From Antedon mediterranea (lineage: Eukaryota; Echinodermata; Crinoidea; Comatulida; Antedonidae): a DNA stretch of 64,000 bases. Location of the stretch: assembly GCF_964355755.1 (NCBI RefSeq), contig NC_092674.1, positions 16,561,001-16,625,000 of the forward strand. The letters run 5' to 3'. The notes under the pieces were generated by a model that was given only the letters and a program-made list of their open reading frames with translations, did not search any database and was not told where the DNA came from. A program made the translations under genes and the position numbers. Of the stretch, positions 1 through 14,105 are shown one piece after another (positions within the stretch are counted from its first letter, which is position 1; the number at the start of each line of letters is the position of its first letter).

Positions 1-369
1 AACACATCAAGAACAAAAACGGAATACGATGCGCTTAGTGTTAATACCAGAGCAGACTCGCATAAATAAGTAGTAGTGCGGATGATGTGAGTGATGATTA
101 CTCCTAGATGATGATTTTGAGGATGATGATAAACATTCAATAATAACAACAATATTCAGTAATTAAAACAAATAGAGATATACAAAGTACAGGAAATAAG
201 TCTATCATTATAATTTAATCGCACATTACCGCAATTATTGTGATGAAAAAAATTGAGTATTCAGTTACAACACAGTAGACATATCTGATCCATAAATCTA
301 CTTGTTTGAGCGAGGGCGCTCTATAAAATGAGCTCCATGCACGTAAAATTCCGAGAGTGTCCCATCTTT
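1..369. other. no recognised feature
   Basis: AT-rich non-coding sequence upstream of the LINE remnant. I see no coding similarity, tandem array or terminal repeat here. It may be older, decayed LINE sequence. Confidence 0.4.
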
Positions 370-1776
370 AGTATATTTTTGATATTGATCAAGGAGTAAA
401 GCAAGGGTGCGTTTTATCACCTGTTTTATTTAGCATCTACATAAATGAGTTTACCAAAATGTTAAGATCCAAGGATATAGGTATTAGAGTAAATGATACA
501 TGGATGGGTAGCCTTTTTTGGGCTGATGATATTGTATTATTAGCTAACAATGAACTGGAAATGAAAAGAATGTTAGACCTTGCAGGAAATTTTGCTAAGG
601 AATGGAAATTATGCTTTAATTTTGAAAAGTCAAATATACTGATAACTGGTAAACGTGTTGATAAAGTAAGACAATGGAAATTAGGTAATGGCTTTATATC
701 TGAAACTGAATCATATAAATATCTCGGTGTACATATTTCTAGTAAATTAAATGATGACCATATACAAATTGAGAATGTTATAAAAAAAGGTCAAAGATTA
801 ACAGAGTATATTATGGGGATACTCTGTGGAGATCGATAGTTCTCCAATCTATCAACTATGGTTGTTCAGTATGGTGCTCTTTAAGTAGAATAGATATAGA
901 TAAACTAGAGCGTCTCCAGCTCCAAATGGCGCGTTACGGTATATCTTAAAAGCACCTCGAAATACACCTTGTGCCGCCTTATATGGAGAGCTTGGTTGGT
1001 CTCCAATTAACGATATTCATAACGCTCTTCGTATGAAATACTTCCATAGAATTATAAAGATGGAAAACTATCGATGGCCAAAAATTATGTTTATTGGAAT
1101 GCTACAACTTAATTGTGAATTTAAAGACTTAAGGTATAAGTTTCTATCTTGTATAAACGATATTCTCTTGAAGTGTAATTGTGAATCCAAAAATATTTTC
1201 ACCACTCTCTCAAATTATAAAGAAGTCTACTTTCCAATTTATGAAATCTTAAGAAAACTTAACTATATAATGATAGATGAATGGAGAATTGAATTACAAA
1301 ATAAATCAAGTCTCCACATCTATGAAACATTAAAATCAAAACCTGGACTTAAAAATTTCTTAATTGATAAAACTAATTTTGAAGGTGCTGCATTAAAATT
1401 TAAAGCTCGTTCAAATACTCTACCTTTGAATGATAGAACTGCAAATTGGAATATTGATAATAATAAAAAATGTAAATTGTGCGGTACAAATTCGGACGAA
1501 GACATCCATCATTTCATCCTTAATTGTCCAGCTTTAAATAATATACGTAATCAGGAATTATTTAATTTATATGTGGATATGTATAGAAATCGCAGCAAAG
1601 ATATGTTTGATACTTTTTATACTTCTCATGAAAATGACAAACTTAAATATATTTTGGGATACTCAGATAATTTAATTGATGAAGAGTGTGAAAATATTTT
1701 GGATAGTTTTTGTAAAAGATACCTAAAACAAGCATGGAAATTTCGAAATGATTCACTGAATTCCATGACTCAATAA
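370..1776 (+). pseudogene. decayed non-LTR retrotransposon (LINE), reverse transcriptase C-terminal half and tail domain
   Basis: Reading begins around GVKQGCVLSPVLFSIYINEF (about 390-455), the RT palm region, followed by FWADDIVLLA (about 517-545), a variant of the [YF]xDD catalytic motif, and YKYLGVHIS (about 715-740), a typical post-RT LINE motif. The frame stops at 837-839. Similarity then continues in other frames (INYGCSVWC, then APRNTPCAALYGELGW, about 850-1005), and an open stretch runs 1033-1776. That last part ends in a LINE-type zinc motif, KCKLCGTNSDEDIHHFILNCP (C-x2-C-x8-H-x5-C). Endonuclease and N-terminal RT are absent, so the copy is 5'-truncated and carries at least two frame breaks. 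Clade not assigned. It lies upstream of AMMECR1 on the same strand and is not part of that gene. Confidence 0.85.
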
Positions 1777-1999
1777 CTATGTTATCTACATTGCTACATT
1801 AAGTAAATTGAAAAAAAAAGTGGTTCGTAATAAGCTGTGTTTATCAGTTGATTTTATTTTATTTTATACACTTTTACTATATCTTGTTTTGTATTCATTG
1901 TGTAAAGTAATGATCTACTGTACGTATCGATGTAAATTGGGGGGGGGGGGGGGATAGGAGTTGATAGTTGCTTTTGCCTTTTTTTACTTTTCTGTTAGT
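1777..1999. other. LINE 3' flank with G15 homopolymer
   Basis: Untranslated 3' flank of the LINE remnant, AT-rich, including a run of 15 G at 1939-1953. No gene seen. Confidence 0.5.
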
Positions 2000-2574
2000 G
2001 TTAATTGCAGTGGTGGCGCCAGGATTTCCCCGACGGGGGGGCCGAATTCCCCGACAGGGGGGCCGAATTCCCCCACGGAATTTTTTTTTGAAAAAATAGA
2101 TGCTTACACACTGTTTAATGGGCTAGAGCAACTGTTTCCATTTACATTTAATAACAATGTCACATAATAATGTAAATTTAAATAAATCTTTCCTAAATAC
2201 TCTAATTAATACGGATCTTTTTCGACGAACTAATAATAAACTTTGATCCAAAAATGCCTCGATAGTGCATGTGTTTAGTGTACGACTGTGCTTTGGTGGT
2301 CTGTTAACCTCAGATATATACCCTATAGCCGGGTGAATAACTCAATGTAATTTAGTACCGTATACAATGATGATTGCCGTAATCGCCGTGTCTATAACAC
2401 AAATCAATAAAATGCCGTTTTTTCGGCCGTGTACATAGAACAAGACATTTCATGTTTATGTTATGCCTATAAAATAATAATAAAAAGAACGTCATGTTTA
2501 TCGTTTTTTTTATCGTTTATACTGCATACCATTATATAAAAAACCTTCTTACGCGAGAAAAAAGTTCACGATAT

Positions 2575-2930
2575 TACACTCTACTCTGTACAGGGGTGTA
2601 AATATACAGGTCCACGCTAACGCTTGCACACGCACCAGGGCGGAAAATGGTGTATTTTTGGAGAGTGATGACGTCAGCATTCACACGAGGAGCGAGCTAA
2701 GACAACGTGATGCTGGTAGTGGGAGTGCATGTGTTTTGAAAATAACTCAGTTGTGGGTATTTTCCGAAGATTTTAAATTGCGTTTTCTTTTTAAACTCTT
2801 GAATTCATAAATAGTTCTTTCACTATGTAGGCCTATTTACACAACTATAGCTCTAGCCTACTCTTCTTAATTCAAAGAGTCAAGTGCGCCGAATCCGCGT
2901 CTAGCGACGGTCACGGGTTTGTTGCATCTT
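2575..2930 (+). repeat. dispersed repeat, copy 1 of 2
   Basis: Begins near ATATTACACTCTACTCTG and GGGGTGTAAATATAC, and continues through a long stretch containing GGTGTATTTTTGGAGA and GATGACGTC-GCATTCACACGAGG. The same order of sequence recurs in direct orientation at 48588-49027, beyond the 3' end of AMMECR1. It is part of the hAT-like element's interior. Confidence 0.75.
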
Positions 2931-3159
2931 TTTTTTCCCTTTAGAAGTAAGCCACCCTATTCACCCACCTACCCTAGATCGAGATTTATGCGCGAAAAGA
3001 AACGTGACCAGACCCTGTTTTATGGTTCGGGCCAACCGCTTCCTTTTCCCAATCGAACCCCCACCCAAACCCCTTTAATCGACAGCGAACATATACGCAA
3101 GGGTTATTGGTAAATTGAAACAATTCGTAAACTCAACCGTGAGAACATAACTCGTACCT

Positions 3160-3400
3160 TTATCCCTGTATGAACGTACGTCGATGCGTAGTTGCAAATG
3201 AATTTTCGATTTTTGCCTGGAATCTGAAAAATACATATTTTGGTCCCTGGATGTAATATGATACAGCCCAGATATGTCGACGCGTATACCGCAGTGAGTG
3301 AAAGATTCGTACAAACAGACACCGCCAGACAAATGCGTACCACATACTGTTTACTTCGCTGTCAGTATACCGTACGTACGTCAAAAATGGAATGCCGCAG
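3160..3400 (-). repeat. dispersed GGTCCCTGGATG repeat, copy 1 of 3
   Basis: Contains TTTTGGTCCCTGGATG followed by ATGATA and, further on, AGACACCGCCAGACAA. The same ordered blocks occur around 29521-29760 (same orientation) and 44200-44470 (opposite orientation). This copy is the most diverged and lies inside the hAT-like element. Confidence 0.6.
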
Positions 3401-3589
3401 TTACTTAAAATATATAGTAGTACACTTAATATTGTTTTATTTTTTACCAGAAAAGAAATGATCCTATTTTTCTTCCCGACAAATATGGCCAATACTCCCC
3501 GACGGGGGGGCCAGCTTTCCCCGACGGGGGGCCCTGGCCCCCCGCCCCCCCCCCCCCCCCCCCCCGCTGGCGCCACCACTGGTTAATTG

Positions 3590-4024
<435 letters not shown>

Positions 4025-4432
4025 TGAGTGATTACTTACTGTCTAGGCCTAGACTAGAGCTAGCCTGGGCAAGGCCTATGTCCTACTGCCTAGTAGAGTA
4101 GTGTTACAGATCATTTCGGTCGCGTTTGAAATCGGTCGAGTTTCAAATCGGTCGTGTATATGGCATACCAAATGTGCCTTGTATAATTTTCTTTGTTTGC
4201 TTATTCATCTTACCTCTGTCAGACTGTATGCGCTACGTACATGATTCAAGCCCCAAACTGTACAAAAACATTTTTTTTTTGGCAAATCATAGAAGGGTAG
4301 GCTTCCATTGATGATTGAAGAAACGGAAAATGTGATATATATGTTATGTACCCAATCTATCATTAGGGTTACCAATGTTGTCTCCATTGTTATTGCCACG
4401 ATTCAACTCTGCGTACGTTATCATTGACAGCC

Positions 4433-6382
4433 GCTACGCTCGCGCTAAACGTTCGCCAATTCGCCAATGGCGACTGGAGTCTCCATTTGGCGAAAATAAG
4501 TATTGCCTCGTTCGTCAAAATGGTGAAAATACATTTTCAAGCCTAGGCCTAACCTGGTCGGAGAAGTAGCCACACTTCGGTACTTTCTGACAACACAATC
4601 ACGGTCACTGACTCGGGTACACTTTTTACCACCACAGCATTTTATGTGACATCACGATCGCCATGTTCATTTTTTTAGTTCTGTTTATACATGTGCAGAG
4701 CGTGCGATTACGTTTTAATGACACACAGTTAATGTGATTGGTTAGCCGTTGACGTGATGATTAGCTAATAAAAGGGGAAGTCCCTATTCTTTGACGCAGA
4801 AAATGAACTTCTAGAAGAAAATGTAAACAGAAACATGTAGATGAATACTTCCGTAAACGTATAATTGGTTATGTTTTGTTGTTGGTGTATTTGAATCATT
4901 AGAAATAGAGAAAGTATGCCTAGTACATATTTCAGGACCGAATAAACACAGCGAAAAGAAATGAGTTAATTGTTTTTATATATAAAAAAATATTAATTTG
5001 TGTCATTAGGTACTTCGGCCGATAGCAGCGTATTATTGATTTTATTTTGGCCGTTTATACAGTTATTCCTACTACTTGAAGTCATTATAATATGAAATAA
5101 AAATATAGATTTTACTTTGAAATTGCGTGAAAGGCTTTGCCTACTCTTGTTTTAATATTTTATTTTATTCAAAAGGCTGTTCTTTTATTTAAAAAGGGGC
5201 CAAAATATCATCGTTGAGACAGTATTAATGGGGTTATATTGTAGTTGTAAGATGTTTTACTTAAAGCTGTTGGTTTTCATTTTCTGTTACGTGTACTGGT
5301 TTGCGTCGGCTGCAGCCGGAGAAGAAGTGACAATGACGTACTGTACTAGGCCTAGCTAGAGTAAAGAACTTTTATCTATATCATACTATCACCTACTCAC
5401 TAGCAGCCTAAAATACAGTAGTCCAGAGTAGCTTGTAGTTTAGTACACTACCTGGCTCAGGCCGTCCATATTCTCCTTCATTGTATCGCGTGGCATTGTG
5501 TAGTATGTACACTAACCCAGCTTACTAGCTAACTACACTCGCCAGGCACCCTAGCTCTATCTAGCTATGTATGCACTGCCACTAGGCCTAGCCTATTTCG
5601 GCTCTCATGTCTTGCAGCATCTGAAAATTATCCTCAGTGAAAATATTTTTTAAAATTTTATTTTTTGGTTGAATATGCCGTGTAGTGATTTTAATTGTCA
5701 AAAACATGATCGTCAGTCGATGGCTCGGGAGTTTCGATAAAACGCGTGGTGTGGAAAACACTCTCCTCAGCAAGTTTGCTTTATTATAATATGCAAGACA
5801 CTGTGACGACCGCTTTAACGTGACGTCATTTTACTTTAGCTGCATTCGAAGAAGTAGTCGCGCATAGCCGCCCCGGTCGTCCGCCGGATATGTGTGTGTG
5901 TTTCCCATTTTGATTTGTATCATCAGTTTTCTAGCAATAGTTAATAGGCATAGTGCCTATAATTGATATTTATAATTAACTTCGCTAGTAGGGTTGTACA
6001 TTATTGTCATACGGTAGGAGGATGTTTTATTTTATTTACAAAGTGAATTATTATCATTTGGTTAATAATAATATTCATGTTCAAGTATAGCCAACACTGG
6101 TGGCGCCGGCGGGCACGACGCACGATCGCATCTAGGCCTAACCGGCGAGTAGTAGTACCTTATTTATTTTCTTTCTTACAAGAGTTATATTTTTGTTCCG
6201 ACTTTGAATGTAAAAGAAGTAAAATAACTAACAAATACATGCATTAATTATTTGTTTAATAAACTCTTTTGCAAATTTTTATGTTTTTAAAATTTGGCTA
6301 AAGGATTTTCAATTTGGCTAATGTTTTTCAAAACCTTTCGCCATTTTGGCAAACGAAAATTTGACCTTAGCGCGAGCGTAGA
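4433..6382. mobile_element. putative old inverted-repeat element
   Basis: CTACGCTCGCGCTAA at about 4433 is matched by its reverse complement TTAGCGCGAGCGTAG at about 6368. Both are followed inward by similar TTCGCCA/TTTGGCGAAAA-rich sequence. A related TTGGCGAAA-rich patch lies near 15830-15930 in intron 2's neighbour intron. No target duplication or coding capacity was found, so limits are approximate. Confidence 0.45.
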
Positions 6383-6479
6383 GGCGTGCATTCCCTATTT
6401 TTTTGGTTGAAAAATATTTTTATCGGTTTCACCATGGTGGTCGACGATGGACGGCCCCGTCCACCACTCAGAATTGTCG

Positions 6480-7560
6480 ACCATAGTTTTCATGACGCCG
6501 ATCACCACTATATTTACGCATGTTATGCTAAATTGTTCGTAACCTACTACTCCTACTACGATGTATTGTTATTATAATTATCAACACGTCGATCAGAGGG
6601 TAGGGTTATTAAACAACATTGTCATTGCCTTTAGAAAATGCATGGACAATGCAAATTAAAGATGAATTGTCCCTTGAAACACAAAATATTCTAAATTTAA
6701 ATTGGCCATATTCACTTTAAGTCGAAAATTCAAGCCAAAAACAACAAGTTTACGTAATTAACAGGTAAATTAATTTGATTACATTTCGTCTAAAAATCAT
6801 CGCAAGCAAAAGTAAACAAAGATTTCCAACCACGAGTATGCATTGTGCATGATGCTAATAAGGATTGTTTACAACTCGTCACGGTTGAGAAGCTGTTTTC
6901 ACATAGATCGAGAGAAAGTTTTATGATTATGCATACAGAGTAGCAAGACAAGCGCGTTGCATTATGAGATAGATATGTTTGATCGAAAACTTTGACTGGA
7001 AGGAAGTCAAAGTTATTTTTTGAACAAAAAGTTAAATGATTTTTTTTTTGGTGAAAGTTAATAACTATTATGATACTTCAAAATGATCCACTTTTTTTCG
7101 AAATCGGTTTTTTAAATATTTTTTGGGAATTGGTCAAAGGGATAATACATCTTTAACAATGTACTGTTCACTAATTAAAATCGGCGCCGCCTAAAAATCC
7201 TACCCAGACTAGGCCTAGGTGTATAGCCTAATTTAGCCGGACGAGACAATTTCATGCGCCGAATCGACATCGGAGTGGAGTCTAGTTTCTGCGGCCTAGG
7301 CTTACGCTAAATTATTTAATCCTACCTTGGCTTAGCTAATTATAAATACGCCGACGTAAATATAAAAAAATATATGCAAACCAATATATTTCATGTTAAG
7401 ATTTACAGTAACATAAGCTTACAGTAGGCCACCTATTTAATTATTACAACATGTCACTGTGTAATAGTATTCTGTAGCTATTGTGTGATGGTGGGAAACA
7501 GTTAATTTAGAGAGAGTATCGCGTTTCATGTCACGTGACACAAAATCTAGGTAAACGATC
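6480..7560 (+). repeat. dispersed repeat, inverted relative to 10690-11310
   Basis: Stretches such as ACGATGTATTGTTAT, GCATGGACAATGCAAA, AGGATT/TAATCCTACCTTGG and GAGAGTATCGCGTTTCATG recur as reverse complements, in matching order, inside the element at 10370-11506. It is therefore a second, degraded member of that family, with no clear ends. Confidence 0.6.
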
Positions 7561-8701
7561 TTCGTCGCATTTCCAGGCCTGCCATAATATGACCACAAAA
7601 AAAAATCTAGGTCTATGTGCGATCGACATTCCGATACTATATTTAGAATGTTAATGATCTTTTGTTGTCGGCATCGTTTCTGGATCGACTGGACGTTTTA
7701 TTTAGAAGTTGGCCTAAGCCTATACTACTACTAGGCCTAGTGTGCCATCATGCCTCTACCGTGGGAAATTTCTATTTATTTATATATTTGCAGTCGCAGT
7801 CGAGTAGATAAAAAACACCACGAAGAATACGGTTACGATTAATAATATTTATTATTAATAAATGCTTCTGAGTAATTTACAACTTGGTCCTCCGTCAGTC
7901 AAAATTGACTCATTAATTTTGCACACCTTGTTACCTCACAAAAAACATCATAGGGTTGTCTACGAAATGCATTTTTTCCGACCTTATTTTGAAATGCGTG
8001 GGTTTGGCGGAGTAGCCGGAACCCCTCACCCAATTTTTGGGGGATCGTCGACCACCACTCATGACATGCTGGTGACATCCCTGCCTACTAAATTTGTTTT
8101 CGCGCCGCGGCTTTAGCCAGCAATGTCCCAAGAGGACATACTCATTAAGAAGCTTTATCATCGCGGTAGCTATAGTTCTAAGGCCGACAGTTTTGGGAAT
8201 TTTTAAACTACACAATTTTCCGCGTCTTTTAATAATTTATTTTGTATATCAACATTGGAAATATCAATAAAATATGTTATTAAATGTTTTATAAGATAGA
8301 TAAAGTTGTTTCTTTAACGGAATTCGGACAAATCATTGATCTAAATACGCGAGAGAAAACATTCCGTTGATGGGTGATTCGCGTCACCAATCAAATAGTC
8401 AGAATCCAAATTCATTCAACCGTGAGCTCTGCCAATTCAATTTATTTAATTGTTTGAAATGAATATGATGACTTTTTCAAATTAAAAATAAAGTTCATAC
8501 TGTATGTCTGAGTTGGTTTATTTATTGTATACCAGTGAGATATTGCATCATTGATGCACTTTTACTTTTTTATTTTATTTTCTTTCTCCCTTATTTGTCT
8601 TTCCCTTGCCCTTTTTTATACCCAGCCTTGTACGAATTTGCCAGCTCGGTAGACAGAGTAACCCTCCACCTTCTTCCCGTCTTCTAGATAGATTTTATTA
8701 G

Positions 8702-8836
<135 letters not shown>

Positions 8837-10369
8837 TAATGTTGTATTCAGATTATAAAAAGTTTAATTAAGCCTGAATTTTTGGGTGAAAATCATTTAA
8901 CTGTTATTCAACGGTAATACAAGAAGCTAATTTTACTTAATTTGTATAGGCCTCTGGTTTATATCCGTATTTTCCCCAGACCTTTTTAGTGCCATGGTAC
9001 CGTGATGCTTGGGACCTCTACCGTGACTCGGATGAAAACAGATTAATATAACTAATTGCACCTCCCGTAAGCGGCCGCACTTTCAAAAGCCTGTTTGTTC
9101 TTCTAATTAGTGCATTTGGTACCTTGTATGGTAAATTACCTCCCAAAGCGACCTCCCAAAAAATTTGTATTGACTTTTGACAACAAAAATATAATTTTTA
9201 TGCTTACTGTGCTTTATTTAGCTTTATTTCAAAATGGTTTTAAAGAAATTTCTGTGAAGAACATTCCTTTGTGTTTTAGATTGAGATGAGAAAACTACAC
9301 ATATTTTGACCAACCATTTTCATATGATAAAAGCTTTTAAAATTTGTCTGAAAATCATAAATAATAATAATATACTAATAACCGATTTTGGGGAACTTGG
9401 GCCCTCTGTGTTTATCCAAAAGAATTTGCTATGCGATTTAACAAGAATTGTCATTGTATGTACTTGGCCTAAACTTCCGTATTTCAATTTAATGTACATC
9501 TTTACGGTTAGAATAATAAAAAGGAAAATAAAATTATAATGTTAACATGATATTCCATGGGCGAACAGAATAGTTTAGCATTAGGCCTAGCTACAGTAGG
9601 CCTCTCTGATCCTAGCTAGGCCTCTACACACGGCGATCAGAGGTGATCCAAATTGATTCCTAATAGCCGGTGTCGACATAGCGATAAGTGGCTATTGTGC
9701 CTATACTAAAAATAGGTATCCCAATGAAAAAATTCAGATTAATTTTTTTACATTTTCTTTCAGTTAACCATAAAGAACTTAATGTAATTAGCATTTTGCA
9801 ATTTAAATGATTGAAATCCAATTACCCGTTCTAAAGTTATGGTTATTTAAAGTGGTAAAAAAATATACGATTTTTTGCCTAAAAATGGTGTTTTTTGCAG
9901 TTGAAATTGGAAGCATTTTTAAAAGGTTATAACTTTTACAATAATTAGTTAAAAGTTTTGAATTTTGTTAAACCTATAGATATCACAGAGTTGTACAACT
10001 CTATTTTTTTTGGAGCCTCAACAAAACCTATTTTTTAAATTATTGGTCCGCAAAGTGGTAGGAAAGCATTTAACGCCCATTTTTGCTGGAATTCCCTAAA
10101 AAATGAAAAAACTGCAATTTTTCAATGATCTGTAACTTTTGAACTACTGTACTAATTCATTTAATTTTTTTTGTAATTGTTAGAATGTAGTGTATATTTC
10201 ATTAATAAATATATTTTAGATGTGTATATGAAAAAAAAAAAATTTTTTAATGGTGAAATTTAAAATTATAAAAAAAAAAATGAAAAAGTATGTTAAAAAC
10301 GGTGTGTACTGTTTCCTTTCGTTTACACTAATTTTCGGTAAGTATAATTATTAGAATATTTTAATATAC

Positions 10370-11506
10370 CAGACCTTGATTTAAAAGGAGCGCCATGGCG
10401 CTGACGCTCCTTGGCGCTCCTGAAAACGATCAAAGGAGCGCCTAAAATAGCGCTCCCCAACCTGTTACAGTGCGTCATAAAAATATATATAATGATAAGA
10501 ATATTAACCCCGAATACAACACACAGTCTATATATAGTAGCGCAAACGATCTTTGTTATGGCTACCCCCGATAGGCTAGGCGCGCCTACGATCTTTGATG
10601 TTGCGAGAAAAATATCGTAAACAATTCATTCTAAATATAGTATCAGAACGTTCAATCGGTAGCTCAAAAAGACTGCCGTCAGAAGACCGTAATTATACAG
10701 ACCTAGTTTTTTTGGTCACATGGCATGAAACGCGATACTCTCTGCTTTACCGCATGACATGAAACATAATACTCTCTCTGATCTTTATAATAACTGCTCA
10801 CATGTTTTCCCCTCCAAATTCTGGTCGGGCCTTTTCTTATACACATGTCGCCTTTATGTTAAATCTTATAGTAATTAATATGGAATATATATTTATTTTG
10901 CATATATTTTGTTGGTGTCCTAGCCTAGGTGTCGTTGTTTTTATAATTCGCTAACCCAAGGTAGGATTAAATAATTTATAGTGTAGGCCGCCGAAACTAG
11001 ACTAGATAGATAGCCTCGACTCTCTCTCTCAGACTCTGCGTGAGCTGAGAGGTCCACTGACCCGATGTCGTCTCGTCGGCGGATTTCCGTCCAAATTAGG
11101 ATAACCGATGCGTAGGCCTAGCTAGGGTGGCTACAAAAATTGACGTCTACTATCTTTAGATAGGATTTTAATTAGCAAACAATTGTTTGTTTGCATTGTC
11201 CATGCTTCTAAAGGCGATGACAATGGTGTTTACTAACCCTACGAACCACCCTACGATCGACGCGTTGATAATTATCATAACAATACATCGTAGACTACGT
11301 TCAGAGAACAATGACCTACGATGAATTTTACGTGCGAGAGTACCATTTCCGGCCATCTAGAGGTGTCATTTATCAAAATTCGGCTCGCCACAGGCCCAAC
11401 CATGGTGGGCCTGTGCCTCGAATACTTAATCAAAATAATGGCTCTCCTCAACATATTTAGGAGAGCCATTAGGAGCTCTCCTCTTATATTTATAAATCAA
11501 GGTCTG
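10370..11506. mobile_element. non-autonomous DNA element with CAGACCTTGATTT ends
   Basis: Starts CAGACCTTGATTT and ends with its reverse complement AAATCAAGGTCTG. It is flanked by a 6-bp direct repeat ATATAC (10364-10369 and 11507-11512). Just inside both ends are short inverted arrays of GGAGCGCC/GGCGCTCC (left) and GGAGAGCC/GGCTCTCC (right). No protein-coding capacity. The superfamily is uncertain: the length of the flanking repeat fits neither the usual 8 bp of hAT nor the TA of mariner. Confidence 0.7.
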
Positions 11507-14029
11507 ATATACTTTATATTTATAATTTCAATCATAAATACTATTATATATAACTTTTGAATACGTAAAACAAGATTTTAGGCCCATATGATTATGACAC
11601 CAAATCTAAGCCGGGCTGCTATAGTAAGATATGCTCTTTTAAGGCAAACGCACAATATGGGTCAAAATAAACTCATTTAAAATAATCAATGTTAATTAAA
11701 ACAATTACCTGAATAGTATATATAACATTATAAAAATTGTTTTCTTTTCGTATTATTACGTTATTAAATTGAAATACGGAGCTAAAGTTTAGGCCAAGTC
11801 ACGGCTTACTCGCGATCAGTAGTCGCTCCCGTTAAAGTATTTCGGTCGCAGTTAATGACTTTCGGCCGCCGTATACAGAGTCAAATGTAACGTTGGTAAA
11901 TTAGCTTAATAAATTTCCTCGGTACATTTTAACCTAACGCATTTGCATTGTATACTTGCATAATAAATCTTCCGCACATTACATCAATTTTAAGTTGTTA
12001 AATTAATGTGTAAAACCAGATATTCTACGACGGAAAAGGACATGTCAATCTCCGACATCGCTGCTGTCACACATCTCGCGTCGAGCCGGTCGAACTCGAG
12101 CGAGGAAAACTAAACAACGTGTTCAAAATATGGAACGTACCATTCGCTGATAGGGTGCATTAATGTATTTAACGGAAAACGCCACAACAAACACGCGCGT
12201 ATTTTAGAGTACAATATTTTACTCACTACAATATTCACCGGATTATAATGGTTGGATCTTTAAAATTTTGAACGGGATTTACGCCTCATGCACCATTTTA
12301 AAATGTAGTTCGCACAATTACCATGCACAATACGTTTGTAAACTATGTTTTATCGATTTCAATGTAGATTTAGCTATAATTTAATACCAAAATCCATAAT
12401 ATTTTTCCATAAACGGTGAATCAAAATTGGATTTTTGTCACAAAAATTGACTTTTCGTTACGAAAAACCTATTTATAGAAGACGATTTTCGTATCAAATT
12501 AAAGCTTATTTAAAGCCTGATAACATACAACAAAAATTAATCCGCTAGCTCCAATGGTAATCGTGCGATCGTGTTTTGAAAACTGATGGGGATTTTCCGA
12601 TGAGGTTTTCAACGCGCGGAAATCGGCTCGACGGGATTTTAGAACCGTTTTAAAATCGCATTTTCTCGGCAACTAATTCATTAATTTTAATTATAAACAC
12701 ACTTATACATAGATTAAAACAAGTACTTTCAAACAATATAAATTTTGTAAGTATTAATTAAGATTGAATACGATTTATTTAACATCAAAGTCATACTACT
12801 TTTTCGAATTTCGTCAATATTTCAAAAGTGATACCCCTCTGTGCGCTTTCATTGGGATACCTACTAAAAAGTACCCTTTTTTGACAAATTACGAATGGCA
12901 AACATTTGCTAGTTACTGCAAGTTTCAACTAGCAAATTATGAAACAACTCTGGGTACTGTAATATAGTGTTTTGGGTTGAGGTACTAATGAAGACTCTTA
13001 CTCGCTTAACTGTCGTAACACATATTGTTTATTCAGTATAATACTTCAGTACAATATACAACTATAAGTATAGATAAGGAACGGAGGATCAGTGATGCTG
13101 TCGGTGAGGTGTGAAGTGTGTAGGTCTGCTTCTGAAGAAGTGGCTGTAAGGTGTGTCTGGGCCCTTCTGAAACTTGGGGGTATATTGGCTTCGGTTCATT
13201 TGCATATGTCACTACGTAATCTGTGAGGGTAACGATTGGTCCTAAGTTGATCCAGGGGTGTTTAAGTGGGAGTGATTGATCTTATCTGGGGAGGTTACAA
13301 TGATGAATTGGCCCTGTCGAATCTCTGCTAAAAACTGTCAATATCTAATTGTTTTACGATGGGAACAGTCACAAAGTTAAGCTAAGTGTTTTCTTTAGGG
13401 ATTCTATTATAAACTAAATGGTCATTAAAACATCTGGACAAACTCTCCTCTGGACTTTCTGGGTCAAGTTTGTGAACCTATTTGAATTCTGATACAAAGG
13501 TCAATTTCTTACTTATAAAAGTATATCGTTATATTACAGTACAGTACGTTACCATGCGCGCGATGTCATTGATGAAATTATTTTGTCCATAGGTAAACAC
13601 ATTTTTATGTATTATTATTCTGAAAATAATTGAACTGTAAAATAATTCTTTTGAGTGTTTGTTTGTTTATTTACATATCATTCCATCAGATCAACTATTT
13701 TTTATTTCAATTACATCCAACCAAACATGTAAATAATGTGGTTAAAATATGATATCATCTAACGCGTAGGGCCGTACAAACGGTCCGGTGACCTTACCCT
13801 ATTCAACCTCTCATGACCTGGGATTTTTTTGTCTTCCTATGCCAAAATAATATAGTTCCACATATTTTATTATAGTTTCAATTTTCTCGATATAAGGCCT
13901 TTATTATTCAAATCTATTAGAGAAAAAGCACACATACCATAACGAATGTCCATTTATTTCATTTTTTAAACAAAATTGTGAATATTCCATGAGGTTCAAA
14001 AACAAAACTAACTGATCTTTCCCGCGATC

Positions 14030-14105
14030 GGCAGAGCTCACGGTTAAATGATTTTGGATTCTGGCTATTTGATTGGTGAACGCGAATTACCCACAGTGGA
14101 ATGTC
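14030..14105 (-). repeat. inverted copy of the 8365-8440 block
   Basis: Read on the minus strand it contains TCACCAATCAAATAG-CAGAATCCAAA and ACCGTGAGCTCTGCC, the same sequence as around 8380-8430. This is a dispersed repeat pair about 5.6 kb apart, of unknown class. Confidence 0.65.

Larger units (their letters stand above)
2008..3581. mobile_element. hAT-like non-autonomous DNA transposon with 8-bp target duplication
   Basis: The element begins CAGTGGTGGCGCCAG and ends with the reverse complement CTGGCGCCACCACTG, a 15-bp perfect terminal inverted repeat. It is flanked by the 8-bp direct repeat GTTAATTG (2000-2007 and 3582-3589). An 8-bp duplication and CAGTGG-type ends are typical of the hAT superfamily. 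Both ends carry CCCCGACGGGG-type G/C-rich repeats (about 2025-2075 and 3497-3545), and the right end has a run of about 21 C (3545-3565). No transposase is seen, so it would depend on an enzyme supplied elsewhere. An internal block (about 2575-2930) is shared with 48588-49027. Confidence 0.85.

Noticed and set aside
1939-1953. G15 run as a quadruplex element
   Set aside because: It could form a quadruplex in principle, but it is a bare homopolymer in LINE flank with no nearby gene start.
3160-3579. 139-codon minus-strand open stretch starting with a glycine run
   Set aside because: The glycines are the translation of the C homopolymer at the end of the hAT-like element; the rest overlaps a dispersed repeat and shows no protein similarity.
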